A stretch of 15,591 nucleotides of DNA from assembly GCA_964352375.1 (NCBI GenBank), contig CAYGSA010000034.1:1-15591 (forward strand). Direction: 5' to 3'. The position numbers were made by a program, and so were the translations under genes. The notes below the pieces were generated by a model. The model searched no databases. It had not been told where the DNA came from and saw only the letters and a list, made by a program, of their open reading frames with translations. Position 1 is the first letter of the stretch, and each line of letters opens with the position of its first letter. This DNA comes from UBA1672 sp964352375. Lineage in GTDB: Bacteria > Pseudomonadota > Alphaproteobacteria > Micavibrionales > Micavibrionaceae. This document shows positions 14,466 to 15,591 of the stretch, piece by piece.

Positions 14466-14867
14466 ATGATTAGAATATCAAAAATGGCGGATTATGCGGT
14501 AGTGATTTTGGCTGTTATGGCCGAGGATCCTGACGCGCTTTCGACGACATCTGCGCTGGCGGAGCGCACGCGATTGGCGGAGCCTACTGTTTCGAAAGTT
14601 TTGAAGATTTTAACCCGCGGGGACATTATCTCCTCTACGCGTGGGATTAACGGTGGATATTCGCTTAGCCGCGGTGTATCAGACATTACGTTAGAAGAGA
14701 TTATCCGCGTTGTGGATGGGCCTGTCAGTGTGACGGCCTGCACCGATGGCGCGGAGCCTGATTGTTCTCTTGCTGGCTCGTGCGGGGTTCGTGGGCGTTG
14801 GGATGGTGTAAATGCGGCGATCCGCGGGGCGCTGGAAACTGTAACATTAAATGACATGAGAGGATAA
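14466..14867 (+). CDS. Rrf2-family Fe-S regulator of the suf operon
   Basis: This 133-aa protein is an Rrf2 winged-helix regulator (MIRISKMADYAVVILAVMAE at the start, then LAEPTVSKVLKIL and the GINGGYSLSR wing). Three Cys in the loop after the long helix (residues 92, 100 and 106, in ACTDGAEPDCSLAGSCGV) correspond to the Fe-S-binding Cys of IscR-type proteins, so it probably carries a cluster and senses Fe-S status. sufB begins 3 bases after its stop, which makes it the autoregulated first gene of a SUF operon, as in other alphaproteobacteria. AAGGGG stands 9 bases before the ATG. The IscR-like or SufR-like label comes from the family and neighbour; its exact operator is not known. Confidence 0.93.
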   Translation: MIRISKMADYAVVILAVMAEDPDALSTTSALAERTRLAEPTVSKVLKILTRGDIISSTRGINGGYSLSRGVSDITLEEIIRVVDGPVSVTACTDGAEPDCSLAGSCGVRGRWDGVNAAIRGALETVTLNDMRG

Positions 14868-14870
14868 ATC

Positions 14871-15591
14871 ATGGTCGCAACTGAAGAGACAATTGCACAA
14901 GTTGAGGAAATGGCGGGCAAGTATGCCGCGGGATTCTCTACGGATATTGAAACGGATAAAGCACCGAAGGGCTTGAGCGAGGATATTGTGCGGTTTATTT
15001 CGGCGAAGAAGAAAGAGCCTGAATGGATGCTGGAAAAGCGCTTAAAGGCCTATAATCACTGGTTGAAAATGCCTGAGCCGAAATGGGCGAAGGTTGATTT
15101 TCCGCCGATTGATTATCAGGATTCATATTACTACGCCGCGCCGAAATCGATGGAAGATATGCCGGAGACGTTGGATGATGTTGATCCTATCTTGCTTGAG
15201 ACATATGAGAAGCTTGGGATTCCTCTGCGGGAGCAGGAAATTCTTGCGGGCGTTCAAAAGCGCACGCCGGTTGCGGTTGATGCGGTGTTTGATTCTGTGT
15301 CTGTTGCGACGACGTTTAAGAAAGAGCTTGCCAGCCATGGTGTGATTTTCTGTTCGATCTCTGATGCTATTCGTGAGCATCCTGAGTTAATTAAGAAATA
15401 TATGGGCAGCGTTGTGCCGTATTCTGATAACAAGCATGCGTGTCTGAACAGTGCGGTGTTTACGGACGGGTCATTTGTGTATATCCCCGAGGGCGTGCGA
15501 TGCCCGATGGAGCTTTCGACCTATTTCCGCATTAACGAGCTGAACACAGGGCAGTTTGAGCGCACGTTGATTATCGCGGAGAAGGGCAGTT
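14871..15591 (+). CDS. sufB: Fe-S cluster assembly protein SufB, 5' part
   Basis: The gene runs from an ATG at 14871 (AGAGGA at 14859-14864, 6 bases upstream) past the window edge; 240 codons are visible, about half the family length. SufB is the core scaffold subunit of the SufBCD complex that builds Fe-S clusters. Family sequence is clear: YYYAAPKS, SVSVATTFKKELASHGVIFC, the conserved DNKHACLNSAVFTDGSFVYI followed by PEGVRCPMELSTYFRIN, and TGQFERTLIIAEKGS at the edge. It follows the Rrf2 regulator directly and should be followed by the rest of the suf genes outside the window. Confidence 0.97.
   Translation, partial: MVATEETIAQVEEMAGKYAAGFSTDIETDKAPKGLSEDIVRFISAKKKEPEWMLEKRLKAYNHWLKMPEPKWAKVDFPPIDYQDSYYYAAPKSMEDMPETLDDVDPILLETYEKLGIPLREQEILAGVQKRTPVAVDAVFDSVSVATTFKKELASHGVIFCSISDAIREHPELIKKYMGSVVPYSDNKHACLNSAVFTDGSFVYIPEGVRCPMELSTYFRINELNTGQFERTLIIAEKGS

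Noticed and set aside
14492..14920. 142-codon minus-strand frame across the Rrf2 gene and sufB start
   Set aside because: Shadow of the Rrf2 reading frame; Ser/Pro/Arg-rich with no domain, and the plus-strand genes are certain.

Overview
The window is chromosomal sequence from an alphaproteobacterium of moderate to low GC, rich in T-ending codons. The evidence is the block lysA plus a TIGR02302/DUF4175 membrane protein with a small LptM-type lipoprotein in front, the DUF1491 gene, PleC/DivJ-style histidine-kinase sequence, and an Rrf2 regulator directly ahead of sufB. I cannot place it at genus level. Nearly all of it is gene; no stretch of more than about 115 bases lacks a gene. I see no rRNA, tRNA, CRISPR array, insertion sequence or phage gene.

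Layout. Left edge (minus): a truncated gene for a secreted protein with TPR-like helical repeats. 516-1436 (plus): a zinc-ribbon/DUF3426-type one-pass membrane protein whose last 70 or so codons lie antisense to the end of the next gene. 1222-5386 (minus): lptM, lysA and DUF4175, probably one transcript. 5421-6020 (plus): a membrane-anchored TlpA-type thioredoxin. 6086-7399: a large pentapeptide-repeat protein built as a duplicated unit. 7520-7862: rpmB (L28) with its own promoter and terminator. 7884-9074: tgt, tRNA-guanine transglycosylase, with unusual key residues. 9151-11615: a two-gene signalling pair, a degenerate DgcZ-like CZB-GGDEF protein and a soluble two-PAS histidine kinase. 11692-14362: a tightly packed five-gene operon (Fur-family regulator, 74-aa conserved small protein, DUF1491, entericidin-like lipoprotein, prfC/RF3). 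14466-end: the start of a suf operon (Rrf2 regulator, then sufB cut by the window edge), preceded by a promoter and two inverted repeats.

How the genes work together. Most are housekeeping genes: lysine synthesis, translation, tRNA modification, envelope upkeep and Fe-S assembly. The Fur-family gene and the Fur-box-like repeat in front of the suf genes make a plausible local iron circuit. The GGDEF protein has lost the residues for making c-di-GMP but keeps an RxxD inhibitory-site motif, so with the adjacent kinase it could be a c-di-GMP-sensing module.

The best candidates for something unusual are that GGDEF/kinase pair, the Tgt that has lost all three zinc cysteines and carries the Gly seen in queuine-using enzymes, and the His-rich antisense tail of the zinc-ribbon protein. 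I did not find a wholly new multi-gene defence or mobile system.
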